The notes beneath the pieces were generated by a model, which was given only the letters and a program-made list of their open reading frames with translations, was not told the origin of the DNA and made no database searches. Below, piece by piece: positions 1 through 7,736 of a stretch of DNA of 15,171 nucleotides. The translations under genes and the position numbers were made by a program. How positions within the stretch are numbered: the first letter of the stretch is position 1; each line of letters starts with the position of its first letter. This DNA comes from Bacillota bacterium. Its GTDB lineage: Bacteria; Bacillota; Dehalobacteriia; UBA4068; UBA4997. The stretch is from the NCBI GenBank assembly GCA_017398165.1, contig JAFQHB010000084.1, positions 1-15,171 on the forward strand, in the 5' to 3' direction.

Positions 1-981
1 ACTATCGCCAAGAAATATGACCTGGGCGTTTCTCCCGCCACTATCCGCAACGAGATGTCTGATCTGGAGGAAATGGGCTTTATCTGCCAGCCGCATACCT
101 CGGCCGGGCGTATCCCCTCTGATAAGGGCTATCGGTATTACGTCGATCATCTTATCGAGCCGGAGGAAAAACTGCTCTCGGATGAAGAACAGCAGGCGGT
201 GGGTGAGTTTTTCGCATCGTGTGAGGCCGAGGCAGAACAGCTTTTTCAGCAGAGCTGCCGGCTGCTTTCGCGGATGACGAATTATACCACTATGCTGATG
301 CGTACCAAAGCCCCGGGGACAGTGCTGGAGAGGTTGAAGCTGGTGCGTCTGCAGGAAAATCAGTTCCTGGTGATACTGATAACCGATGACGGCAAAATCC
401 ACAACAAGGTATTGAATCTGGCGGTGGATTTCTCGGACGCCGAGCTGGCTGAGGCCGAGCTTATCCTGCAGGATAGGCTGCTGGGTCGCTCTTTATCGGA
501 GGTCGGCGGTGCGCTGCTTTCCGAGATCACACGGCATCTGCTGCAGCAGCAATCGGCATTGCGTCAGGCATTGGCTATGCTGCAGGATCTGGTGCTGGAT
601 AGCGGAGCCCATCACAAAAACGACCTGTTGATACAGGGCACGCTGAATCTGCTGAAACAGCCGGAATTCCAGGATGTCGATACCGTGCGGGAGCTTTTCA
701 GCGCACTGGAGGCCAATGAGGTGGTAAAGGATCTGCTGCTGTTGGCATCCCAGCAGCGTCAGGGTACCGTCGTGTATATCGGCAACGAGCTGAACCGCCA
801 GGGAATGTCGGCCTGCAGTATGGTGACAGCGCCATATTATGTGAACGGCGAGATGATCGGACGCATCGGTGTATTGGGGCCGACCAGAATGCCGTATCCC
901 AAGGTGATCGCACTGGTGGAGCAGGTGAGCCGCGAGGTAGGCAATAAAATCGAGGGCAGCACCGGCAAACGCCAGGGATAG
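1..981 (+). CDS. hrcA: Heat-inducible transcription repressor HrcA (5' end missing)
   Basis: HrcA represses class I heat-shock genes by binding CIRCE operators, and its activity depends on GroEL (family knowledge). The reading frame is already open at base 1 and gives 326 residues. HrcA proteins are usually about 340 residues, so roughly 15-20 N-terminal residues lie outside the window. The first residues hold the end of the winged-helix DNA-binding domain (SPATIRNEMSDLEEMGFI, then the wing TSAGRIPSDKGYR). The middle is the GAF-like regulatory domain. The C-terminal part has the conserved IGVLGPTRMPY stretch before the final helix. It is the first gene of the hrcA-grpE-dnaK-dnaJ cluster. The operator expected upstream of hrcA is not visible because the window starts inside the gene. 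Confidence 0.96.
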   Translation, partial: TIAKKYDLGVSPATIRNEMSDLEEMGFICQPHTSAGRIPSDKGYRYYVDHLIEPEEKLLSDEEQQAVGEFFASCEAEAEQLFQQSCRLLSRMTNYTTMLMRTKAPGTVLERLKLVRLQENQFLVILITDDGKIHNKVLNLAVDFSDAELAEAELILQDRLLGRSLSEVGGALLSEITRHLLQQQSALRQALAMLQDLVLDSGAHHKNDLLIQGTLNLLKQPEFQDVDTVRELFSALEANEVVKDLLLLASQQRQGTVVYIGNELNRQGMSACSMVTAPYYVNGEMIGRIGVLGPTRMPYPKVIALVEQVSREVGNKIEGSTGKRQG

Positions 982-1131
982 TGAATAAGGCAGAGCGGCA
1001 GGGAGGCCGCAAATTTAGTGATAGAGTGAGTGATGGATCAAAGCGGATCAATAGTATTAAGTAATGCAAACAGGCAACTCTGTATATTGAACATAAAATG
1101 ACGATCGAGATGTCGAATTGAGGTGACGGGT
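982..1131 (+). other. hrcA-grpE intergenic spacer
   Basis: This 150-base gap is longer than a typical within-operon spacer. It holds a short GC-rich hairpin (GCGGC at 995-999 with GCCGC at 1006-1010, loop of 6) that has no T tract after it, so it is not a convincing terminator. I looked for the CIRCE half-sites TTAGCACTC and GAGTGCTAA and found none. The downstream end carries the grpE ribosome-binding site. I see no convincing promoter. Confidence 0.5.
1120..1126 (+). promoter_or_regulatory. Ribosome-binding site that selects a TTG start for grpE
   Basis: GAGGTGA matches the anti-Shine-Dalgarno well and lies 5 bases before TTG at 1132. The alternative GTG at 1123 is inside this motif, so it cannot be served by it. 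The next ATG, at 1162, has only a weak purine stretch ahead of it. Confidence 0.7.
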
Positions 1132-1731
1132 TTGGAAAACGAAGATCAGAAGAAAGAAGCTATGAATAACGAAGAGCAGAATGATCTGCATAACGAGCCT
1201 GAGGTGGAGCAGGAAGCTGCTGGCGCTGACGAGGCCGAGGAACTGACCCCGGAGGAGGCGCTGGCCAAGCTGGCAGCGGCATACCGGGCGCTGGAGCAGC
1301 AGAAAGAGGCTCTGGACGGCCAGATGCTGCGTCTGCAGGCGGATTTTGATAACTTCCGCCGCCGCACACGGACGGAGAAAGAAGAATGGAGCCAGAACAT
1401 CACGGCAAATTTCTGCAGTGACCTGCTGCCGGTGATCGATAACTTTGGTCGGGCTCTGGATGCTCTCAAGAAATCCGGTATGGATGAGGGACATCTGACC
1501 GGTGTGGAGATGATCGCCCGCCAGTTGGCCGAGCTGATGCAGGCCAAGGGTGTGGAGCGCATCCCGACTGTAGGCGAGGAATTTGATCCCAAGTGGCACG
1601 AGGCCATCGCCCAGCTGCCGGTGGAGGATGACGGGCAGAACGGCAAAATCACGGCCGAGATACAGGCCGGCTATCGTCTGGGCGGCAAGCTGCTGCGGGT
1701 GGCGTTGGTGCAGGTCGGTATCAAGCAGTAA
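1132..1731 (+). CDS. grpE: Nucleotide exchange factor GrpE
   Basis: GrpE is the homodimeric exchange factor that releases ADP from DnaK and so resets the chaperone cycle. The protein has 199 residues from the TTG start, a normal GrpE length. An acidic, low-complexity N-terminal tail leads into a long coiled-coil helix (about residues 35-75) with the family signature ADFDNFRRRTRTEKEEW. Next come LLPVIDNFGRALDAL and the C-terminal beta domain, with FDPKWHEAI and the closing stretch AGYRLGGKLLRVALVQV. TTG was chosen because a perfect Shine-Dalgarno precedes it. A GTG at 1123 would add three residues. The gene lies between hrcA and dnaK, as in many Firmicutes, so co-regulation by HrcA is likely. 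Confidence 0.96.
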   Translation: MENEDQKKEAMNNEEQNDLHNEPEVEQEAAGADEAEELTPEEALAKLAAAYRALEQQKEALDGQMLRLQADFDNFRRRTRTEKEEWSQNITANFCSDLLPVIDNFGRALDALKKSGMDEGHLTGVEMIARQLAELMQAKGVERIPTVGEEFDPKWHEAIAQLPVEDDGQNGKITAEIQAGYRLGGKLLRVALVQVGIKQ

Positions 1732-1847
1732 GGCTTGGGATTATCGATACTGCGCGAGTCAGGATAAAATTATCAAGACCGGATTATAAAACAGATTAAA
1801 ATTACAAAATTTATATAGCGACTGAAATTTGAGGAGGAAAATTCATT
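1732..1847 (+). other. grpE-dnaK intergenic spacer
   Basis: This is a 116-base AT-rich spacer. I find no CIRCE repeat, no hairpin with a T tract and no well-spaced -35/-10 pair. A TAAAAT at 1765-1770 lacks a partner at a suitable distance. The last part carries AGGAGG at 1832-1837, 10 bases before the dnaK ATG. Confidence 0.5.
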
Positions 1848-3680
1848 ATGGGTAAAATCATTGGTATCGACTTGGGTACGACAAATAGCTGCGTAGCTGT
1901 AATGGAAGGCGGCGAGGCAGTAGTAATCCCCAATCCCGAGGGTGCGCGCACGACCCCCTCTGTGGTGGGCTTTGCCAATAACGGCGAGAGACTGGTAGGT
2001 CAGGTGGCCAAACGTCAGGCTGTTACTAATCCTGACAAGACGATTATTTCCATCAAACGCCATATGGGCAAGAAATACGAGGTAAATATCGAGGGCAAGG
2101 TATATACCCCGCAGGAGATTTCGGCTTTCGTGCTGCGCAAGCTGAAAGAGGATGCCGAGGCATATCTGGGCGAGAGCGTATCGCAGGCTGTTATCACCGT
2201 ACCTGCATACTTCTCCGATGCACAGCGTCAGGCTACTAAGGATGCAGGCAAGATCGCAGGTCTGGATGTAATGCGTATCATCAACGAGCCTACTGCGGCT
2301 GCACTGGCTTATGGTCTGGATAAAGAGGATGAGCAGAAAGTACTGGTATTCGACCTGGGCGGCGGTACTTTCGACGTTTCGCTGCTGGAGATCGGCGACG
2401 GTATCTTCCAGGTACTGGCTACCTCCGGTAATAACTTCCTGGGCGGCGATGATTTCGATAACAAGGTGATCGAGTATCTGCTGGCTGAATTCAAAAAGGC
2501 CGAGGGCATTGACCTCTCCAAAGACAAAATGGCTATGCAGCGTCTGCGTGAGGCGGCAGAGAAAGCCAAAATCGAGCTTTCCGGCGTGCTGACCACCAAC
2601 ATCAATCTGCCTTTCATTACCGCAGATCAGAACGGCCCCAAGCATATGGATATCACCCTGACCCGTGCTAAATTTGACGAGCTGACCGCCGAGCTGGTGG
2701 AGAAAACTATGGCTCCTACCCGTCAGGCACTCTCTGACGCAGGTCTGGCAGCCACCGATATCGACCGTGTACTGCTGGTGGGCGGCTCTACCCGTATCCC
2801 CGCCGTGCAGGAAGCTATCAAACGCCTGATCGGCAAAGACCCCCACAAGGGCATCAACCCTGACGAGTGCGTAGCTCTGGGTGCTGCTATTCAGGGCGGT
2901 ATTCTGAATAAAGAAGTAAAAGATGTGGTACTGGCCGACGTTACCCCGCTTTCTCTGGGTATCGAGACTCTGGGCGGCGTCTTCACCAAGATCATTGACC
3001 GCAACACCACCATCCCGACCGGCAAGGCACAGGTATTCTCCACCGCGGCTGACAATCAGCCCTCTGTCGAGGTACACGTGCTGCAGGGCGAGCGTCAGAT
3101 GGCAGCCGACAACAAATCTCTGGGCCGCTTTACCCTGTCCGGTATTGCGCCTGCTCCTCGTGGTATTCCGCAGATCGAGGTTCGCTTTGATATCGACGCC
3201 AACGGCATCGTACACGTCAGCGCCAAGGATCTGGGTACCGGCAAGCAGCAGGAGATCACCATCTCCGGCAACAACGGCTTCAGCGATGATGAGATCGATC
3301 GTATGGTAAAGGATGCCGAGCAGTATAAGGCCGAGGACGAGAAGCGCAAGGCTGCTGTAGAGGCACGCAATCAGGCTGACGCTATGATCTACCAGACCGA
3401 TAAGGCACTGAAGGATCTGGGCGATAAAGTAACCGAGCAGGAGAAGGCCGAGATCGAAAAGGCCAAGAACGAGTTGAATGAGGCTCTGCAGGGTGATGAC
3501 ACCGATAACATCAAGGCCAAATCCGAGGCACTCTCTCAGGCTTTCTATAAAGTCAGCGAGAAGCTGTATCAGCAGGCTCAGGCCGAGCAGCAGGCACAGC
3601 CCGGTGCAGGTCAGGCTGCTGATGGCGATGATACTGTGGTAGATGCTGATTACAAGGTCGTTGATGACGACAAAAACTAA
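1848..3680 (+). CDS. dnaK: Molecular chaperone DnaK (Hsp70)
   Basis: This is the cytoplasmic Hsp70 ATPase that binds exposed hydrophobic segments of client proteins. It works with DnaJ, which stimulates ATP hydrolysis, and GrpE, which exchanges nucleotide. The protein has 610 residues, the short Gram-positive form. The nucleotide-binding domain shows phosphate loop 1 (GIDLGTTNSC, near residue 5), phosphate loop 2 (DLGGGTFD, residues 169-176) and the adenosine motif LVGGSTRIPAV. The interdomain linker VVLADVT sits near residue 360 and is followed by PLSLGIETLGG of the substrate-binding domain. The helical lid ends in a flexible tail rich in Gln and Ala, with the typical acidic finish DADYKVVDDDKN. 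A strong AGGAGG precedes the ATG. Codon use looks more biased than in neighbouring genes, as expected for high expression. Confidence 0.99.
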   Translation: MGKIIGIDLGTTNSCVAVMEGGEAVVIPNPEGARTTPSVVGFANNGERLVGQVAKRQAVTNPDKTIISIKRHMGKKYEVNIEGKVYTPQEISAFVLRKLKEDAEAYLGESVSQAVITVPAYFSDAQRQATKDAGKIAGLDVMRIINEPTAAALAYGLDKEDEQKVLVFDLGGGTFDVSLLEIGDGIFQVLATSGNNFLGGDDFDNKVIEYLLAEFKKAEGIDLSKDKMAMQRLREAAEKAKIELSGVLTTNINLPFITADQNGPKHMDITLTRAKFDELTAELVEKTMAPTRQALSDAGLAATDIDRVLLVGGSTRIPAVQEAIKRLIGKDPHKGINPDECVALGAAIQGGILNKEVKDVVLADVTPLSLGIETLGGVFTKIIDRNTTIPTGKAQVFSTAADNQPSVEVHVLQGERQMAADNKSLGRFTLSGIAPAPRGIPQIEVRFDIDANGIVHVSAKDLGTGKQQEITISGNNGFSDDEIDRMVKDAEQYKAEDEKRKAAVEARNQADAMIYQTDKALKDLGDKVTEQEKAEIEKAKNELNEALQGDDTDNIKAKSEALSQAFYKVSEKLYQQAQAEQQAQPGAGQAADGDDTVVDADYKVVDDDKN

Positions 3681-3711
3681 TGATTGACAGCTGAAACAAC
3701 AAGGTGGTTTC

Positions 3712-4878
3712 ATGAGCAATAAGGACTATTATGCGACACTCGGCGTGTCGAAAAACGCGACCGACGAGGAGATCAAAAAAGCTTATAAACAGCAGGTCAA
3801 AAAGTATCATCCCGATCTGAACCCCGACAGCAAAACTGCCGAGGAAAAGATGAAAGAGATCAATGAAGCCTACGAGGTACTCTCCAACGCCGATAAACGC
3901 GCCAGATACGATCAATTTGGCGCGGACGGCGTAAACGGGGGCTTTGGCGGCGGCGCCGGCTATGGCGGTGGCTTTAACGGTGATTTCGGCGATATCTTTG
4001 ATATGTTCTTTGGTGGGCAGGGCGGCGGCAGGGCGCGTCAGCAGAATATGGCGCGCCAGGGTGATGACCTGCGTATTGATATCAAGGTATCCTTTGAGGA
4101 GGCGGCCAAGGGTGCTACCCGCGAAGTACCGCTGACCAGATCCGAGTCCTGTAGCGATTGCGGCGGTTCGGGCGCCAAAGCCGGCACAGGGCGGGTCACC
4201 TGCTCGCATTGTGGCGGCAGTGGTCAGGTACGTATCAACCAGACGACGCCCTTTGGTCAATTCCAGACTGTGAAATCCTGTCCGCACTGCGGCGGGCGCG
4301 GCAGCGTGGTGGAGACACCCTGCCCGACTTGCTCCGGCACCGGGCGGGTACGCAAACAGCGCAAGATCAAGGTCAACATCCCGGCCGGTGTGGATAATGA
4401 TTCGCGCCTGAGGATGTCCGGCGAGGGCGAAGGCGGCATCAACGGCGGCCCGCCCGGCGATCTCTACATCTTTGTCACGGTGGAGCCGCACAAGTACTTC
4501 CGCCGCAACGGTGATGACATACTGTGTGATTTGCCGATCACTATGGTGCAGGCAGCACTCGGCGCCGAGGTAGAGGTCGAGACTCTCGACGGCAGAGTAA
4601 AGCTGACTATCCCGGAGGGCACGCAAAGCGGTACTTCTTTCCGGCTGCGCGGTCGGGGCTTCCCCAAGCTGCGCGGCTACGGCAAGGGCGATCAGAACGT
4701 AAAGGTCAGTGTTACCACACCGCGCAATCTGACACCCGAGCAGAAAGAGCTGCTGCGCCAGTTTGACAAGACCTATACCGGTACTGTCAGCAGCGACAAG
4801 CCCAAGAGCAAGGATAAGGGCAAGGAGAAGCCGAAAGGTTTTTTCAACAAAATCAAAGACACGATTTCCGGGGAATAA
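3712..4878 (+). CDS. dnaJ: Chaperone DnaJ (Hsp40, type I)
   Basis: DnaJ is the co-chaperone that delivers substrates to DnaK and stimulates its ATPase. The 388-residue protein has the full type I layout. The J domain comes first, with HPD at residues 33-35, followed by a Gly/Phe-rich linker (about 70-105). The zinc-binding region spans about 147-211 and has four CxxCxGxG repeats (CSDCGGSG, CSHCGGSG, CPHCGGRG, CPTCSGTG), then the two C-terminal substrate-binding domains. All eight zinc-ligand cysteines are present. The last 25 or so residues form a Lys-rich stretch ending GFFNKIKDTISGE. The gene starts 31 bases after dnaK with AAGGTGG ahead of its ATG, so it is very likely in the same transcript. 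Confidence 0.99.
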   Translation: MSNKDYYATLGVSKNATDEEIKKAYKQQVKKYHPDLNPDSKTAEEKMKEINEAYEVLSNADKRARYDQFGADGVNGGFGGGAGYGGGFNGDFGDIFDMFFGGQGGGRARQQNMARQGDDLRIDIKVSFEEAAKGATREVPLTRSESCSDCGGSGAKAGTGRVTCSHCGGSGQVRINQTTPFGQFQTVKSCPHCGGRGSVVETPCPTCSGTGRVRKQRKIKVNIPAGVDNDSRLRMSGEGEGGINGGPPGDLYIFVTVEPHKYFRRNGDDILCDLPITMVQAALGAEVEVETLDGRVKLTIPEGTQSGTSFRLRGRGFPKLRGYGKGDQNVKVSVTTPRNLTPEQKELLRQFDKTYTGTVSSDKPKSKDKGKEKPKGFFNKIKDTISGE

Positions 4879-4922
4879 AACGGAGATAGCTGCAAACAGT
4901 AAATCATCTGGAGAAAATGCTT

Positions 4923-5909
4923 ATGATCTGGATCGAAGCCAAAATATACACAAGTTCGGTGGGGGCGGAAATGCTTTCCGCCGAACTTTTGCGTCTGGGG
5001 ATCAGCGGCTGGCAGACCGAGGATCCCAACGAAGTGGACGCTTATCTGGCGAACGAGGATTCGCCTTTTGATTATGCGGCGGACAGTGTGCGCCGTCAGG
5101 CGGCGGCAGAGGCTGCCGTGATCACTATATATCTGGCGGATGACAGCCAGGGTCAGGGCTGCATTGACGCTTTGCGCCGACTGCTGCCCGAGCTGAAGGA
5201 ACAGCCGCAGAGTGCCGATTGGGGCGAGCTGCGGCTGGAGGTGCGCCGCCGTTCCTCCGAAGAATGGGAGGATAACTGGAAGCAGTATTACAAGCCTTTC
5301 AAAATCGGCTCTCGGCTGGTGGTCTGCCCCTCCTGGGAGGATTATGCGCCCGGGGCGGATGAGCTGGTGTTGAAGATCGAGCCGGGCGGCAGCTTTGGCA
5401 CAGGCCAGCACCAGACGACACGCCTCTGTCTGGAACTGCTGGAGAAAATGCAGCCGCAGGGGGCGCGCCTGCTGGATATCGGCTGCGGCACCGGCATCCT
5501 CTCGGTGGGGGCTTTGCTGCTGGGCGCTGATAAGGCTGCGGCGGTGGATATCGAGGAACACTCGGCTCGCGCTGCTGCCGAGAATGCCGCCGCCAACGGC
5601 TTTGGGGCTGACCGCTATTACAGCTGCTGCGGCGATATTTTGAGCGATGAAGCCCTGCTTGGCCGGCTCGCTGCTTGTTTTGGCGGTGATGGCTATGATA
5701 TAATTACAGTGAATATCGTGGCTGATGTCATTATCGCTATGAGTCCGCTTTTTGGCGAGCTGCTGCGGCGTGAGGGGCGGCTGATATGCTCCGGCATTAT
5801 CGGGGGGCGGCGTGATGATGTGCTGGCGGCACTGCAGCCGTATGGCTTCGTGCTGATCGACGAGCGCGAGGACAACGGCTGGCACGCACTGGCGTTTGAC
5901 AGAGCCTGA
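4923..5909 (+). CDS. prmA: Ribosomal protein L11 methyltransferase PrmA
   Basis: PrmA methylates ribosomal protein L11 using S-adenosylmethionine and releases S-adenosylhomocysteine. The protein has 328 residues with an N-terminal L11-recognition domain opening MIWIEAKIYTSS, typical of the family. The linker EDNWKQYYKPFKIG follows. The methyltransferase fold then shows FGTGQH (residues 158-163), SAM motif I DIGCGTG (185-191) and NIVAD starting at residue 264, where many homologues have NILA. I chose ATG 4923 because GGAG at 4910-4913 is 9 bases upstream. The ATG at 4917 is only 3 bases from that site and would add MLM-type residues not usual for the family. It lies 44 bases after dnaJ, a common Firmicutes neighbourhood. 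Confidence 0.96.
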   Translation: MIWIEAKIYTSSVGAEMLSAELLRLGISGWQTEDPNEVDAYLANEDSPFDYAADSVRRQAAAEAAVITIYLADDSQGQGCIDALRRLLPELKEQPQSADWGELRLEVRRRSSEEWEDNWKQYYKPFKIGSRLVVCPSWEDYAPGADELVLKIEPGGSFGTGQHQTTRLCLELLEKMQPQGARLLDIGCGTGILSVGALLLGADKAAAVDIEEHSARAAAENAAANGFGADRYYSCCGDILSDEALLGRLAACFGGDGYDIITVNIVADVIIAMSPLFGELLRREGRLICSGIIGGRRDDVLAALQPYGFVLIDEREDNGWHALAFDRA

Positions 5910-5923
5910 GGGAGGTTTTCGCT

Positions 5924-7210
5924 GTGTCTGTTTTGTTCAAGAATGCCCGCTATTTGACACCGGAATTTACCGTTGCCGAGGGCTGTATCGGTGTTTCGGG
6001 GCGCAATATCGTCTATATCGGTGCCGAAGCTCCGCCGGTGCAGATGGACAGTGTGATCGATTGCCGCGGCAAGCTGCTGCTGCCGGGCTTTGTCAACACG
6101 CACACCCATCTGACTATGACTCTGCTGCGCGGCTACGGCGAGAATTTGAGCCTGCAGGATTGGCTTTTTACCCGCATTTTCCCCTTTGAGGGCAAGCTGA
6201 CGGACGATGCCGTATATTGGGGGACGATGCTGGGTCTGGCCGAGGGGCTGCGCTTTGGCACTACCTCCTGCACGGATATGTATATGGGGCCCGGGCCGAT
6301 CTGCCGTGCGGCGGATGACAGCGGCTGCCGTATCAACGTGTCGCTGATGGCGCCGGTAGGTGCAGATCAGGAGGGCGAGCTGCCCTTTGTGGGGGCGCAC
6401 GATGTGCTGCGCGAGTGGCACGGCCGTGATGAGGGGCGTATCCGCATTGACAGCTTTGTCCACGCCGAATACACCACGCCGCAGGATCGCATCGAGCTGA
6501 TGCGTGATCTGGCTGAGGAATACCGGCTGAATATGCACCTGCACCTTTCCGAGACCAAAAGCGAGCACGAGGAATGTAAACAGCGTCACGACGGGTTGAC
6601 CCCGGCGGCGTATTTCGATTCGTTGGGTGTTTTTGCGCGGCCGACCACAGTGGCGCACGCCGTCTGGGTAGAGGACGATGATATGCGTATTATGGCCGAG
6701 CGCGGTGTGACGGTGGCGCACAATCCTGTCAGCAATCTGAAGCTGGCCAGCGGTATCGCGCCGGTGCCTGCACTTATCAGGGCCGGCGTCAATGTGGCAC
6801 TGGGTACTGACGGTGCTGCCAGCAATAACAACCTGAATCTGTGGGAAGAAATGCGCCTGATGGCGCTGCTGCATAAGGGCGCCAATTACGATCCCACCCT
6901 TATCACCCCGCGTGAGGCACTGGCGGCGGCTACCGTCAACGGTGCTGTGGCGCAGGGCAGGGAGGATTGTGGTACCATCGCGATCGGGAAGAAGGCTGAC
7001 CTGATGCTGGTCGATATCGACAAGCCGCATATGCAGCCCTGCTATGATATGCTGAATAACCTCGTCTTTGCGGCGCAGGGCTCTGATGTGGTGCTGACGA
7101 TGGTAGACGGGCGTATCCTCTATCATAACGGTGAATACCCCACCATTGATATTGAGAAAGTGGTCTTTGAGGTGGAGCGCTGCCGAAAGGCTATTTTGAG
7201 CCAGCTGTAG
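5924..7210 (+). CDS. mtaD: 5-methylthioadenosine/S-adenosylhomocysteine deaminase
   Basis: This amidohydrolase-superfamily zinc enzyme deaminates MTA and SAH to the inosine forms, a route for disposing of S-adenosylmethionine by-products. The 428-residue protein shows the HxH metal motif (His60, His62) in NTHTHLTMTLLRG and the third metal His207 with catalytic Glu210 in HLHLSE. His245 lies in VAHAVWV and Asp296 in GTDGAASNNN. By family comparison this is the expected set of metal and catalytic residues. The start is GTG, with GGAGG at 5911-5915, 8 bases upstream. It begins 14 bases after prmA, so the two are almost certainly co-transcribed. Related cytosine or guanine deaminases are possible but fit the motifs less well. 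Substrate preference cannot be read from sequence. Confidence 0.9.
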   Translation: MSVLFKNARYLTPEFTVAEGCIGVSGRNIVYIGAEAPPVQMDSVIDCRGKLLLPGFVNTHTHLTMTLLRGYGENLSLQDWLFTRIFPFEGKLTDDAVYWGTMLGLAEGLRFGTTSCTDMYMGPGPICRAADDSGCRINVSLMAPVGADQEGELPFVGAHDVLREWHGRDEGRIRIDSFVHAEYTTPQDRIELMRDLAEEYRLNMHLHLSETKSEHEECKQRHDGLTPAAYFDSLGVFARPTTVAHAVWVEDDDMRIMAERGVTVAHNPVSNLKLASGIAPVPALIRAGVNVALGTDGAASNNNLNLWEEMRLMALLHKGANYDPTLITPREALAAATVNGAVAQGREDCGTIAIGKKADLMLVDIDKPHMQPCYDMLNNLVFAAQGSDVVLTMVDGRILYHNGEYPTIDIEKVVFEVERCRKAILSQL

Positions 7211-7256
7211 GTTTGGCAGGCTTGCCGCAGAACTCTATAGGTTTACACAAAATAAA

Positions 7257-7294
7257 AAGGACTCCGCCCGGTGTGAAAATCGAGCGGAGTCCTT
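7257..7294 (-). terminator. Rho-independent terminator of the small membrane protein gene
   Basis: Perfect 11-bp arms (7257-7267 and 7284-7294, AAGGACTCCGC with its complement) enclose a 16-base loop. Read on the minus strand, the stem is followed by TTTTTATTTTG, a good U tract. On the plus strand the following bases are a poor U tract, so it would stop the mtaD transcript only weakly. The stop codon of the minus-strand gene (7293-7295) overlaps the stem. Confidence 0.8.
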
Positions 7295-7619
7295 ACTGTT
7301 TGTGGAGCAGATGGCGGATAGGCAGGGCAAGCAGTGCGCCGATGAACAGCAACAGACAAAGAAAGTAAGAAACGATATAGAGTATCAGATCCCAGCCGGT
7401 GATGATCTGGCAGCAGACCTCCAGCAGGATCAGGCAGAGCAGCAAGGTGGTGATGAGTGAGCAGCGTACCCAGCGGCGGTGCGAGCGGCCGAGCAATAGC
7501 TGGATGCCGCAGCCTGCCGGCAGCATCAGCCAGCAAACGATGGTCAGCCATTGATCCGGGATGGAAAAGATTATGTGGAAGCAGCCGATCTCCCACGCTT
7601 GTATAATGGCGGGCTGCAT
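7293..7619 (-). CDS. Small three-helix membrane protein, function unknown
   Basis: I do not recognise this 108-residue protein. It has three strongly hydrophobic segments (about residues 24-44, 53-73 and 77-99). The loop between the first two is basic (GRSHRRWVR) and the C-terminus is basic (RHLLHKQ), while the loop between the second and third is short and has no Lys or Arg. This fits a topology with the N-terminus outside and the C-terminus inside. It has eight cysteines, mostly within or beside the membrane segments. ATG 7619 is favoured because GGGGAGGTG (7634-7626) ends 6 bases before it. An upstream GTG at 7628 overlaps that site. The strong ribosome-binding site, the topology and the terminator directly at its stop argue that it is real. 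It sits between convergent mtaD and the ABC operon but has its own signals. Confidence 0.7.
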   Translation of the reverse strand: MQPAIIQAWEIGCFHIIFSIPDQWLTIVCWLMLPAGCGIQLLLGRSHRRWVRCSLITTLLLCLILLEVCCQIITGWDLILYIVSYFLCLLLFIGALLALPIRHLLHKQ

Positions 7620-7658
7620 ATGATGCACCTCCCCGACAGGTTGATACTTTAGGCCTAT

Positions 7659-7664
7659 ATTATA
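7659..7664 (-). promoter_or_regulatory. Possible -10 element of the small membrane protein gene
   Basis: The minus strand reads TATAAT here, 40 bases before the start codon and just downstream of the ABC-operon terminator. The matching -35 region is poor: ATCACC at 17-bp spacing. An overlapping TATAAT on the plus strand (7661-7666) shows how AT-rich the spot is. Treat it as tentative. Confidence 0.35.
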
Positions 7665-7695
7665 ATTTTAGCGTATCGTGGGGTGATTTGGCAAG

Positions 7696-7730
7696 AAAAA
7701 AATCCCGGCACAGCAGTCTGCGTCGGGATT
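7696..7730 (-). terminator. Rho-independent terminator of the ABC transporter operon
   Basis: Arms AATCCCG (7701-7707) and CGGGATT (7724-7730) close a 16-base loop that can extend with GCA/TGC pairing. On the minus strand the stem runs into seven T residues (the complement of 7696-7702). It starts 7 bases after the ATPase stop codon. Confidence 0.85.
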
Positions 7731-7736
7731 ATATTT

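Noticed and set aside
1123..1131. GTG at 1123 as the grpE start
   Set aside because: It lies within the Shine-Dalgarno sequence itself, and TTG at 1132 has ideal spacing.
1773..3719. 648-codon open frame on the minus strand opposite dnaK
   Set aside because: Long antisense frames opposite hsp70 genes are a known effect of codon bias. The predicted protein is low-complexity hydrophobic, has no recognisable domain, and dnaK itself is unmistakable on the other strand.
3553..4626. 357-codon minus-strand frame opposite dnaJ
   Set aside because: It is a shadow of the G/C-biased dnaJ codons, has no ribosome-binding site or domain, and lies across two certain genes.
5693..7126. 477-codon minus-strand frame opposite prmA and mtaD
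   Set aside because: It is antisense to two well-supported genes and its His/Gln/Arg-rich composition is typical of a shadow frame.
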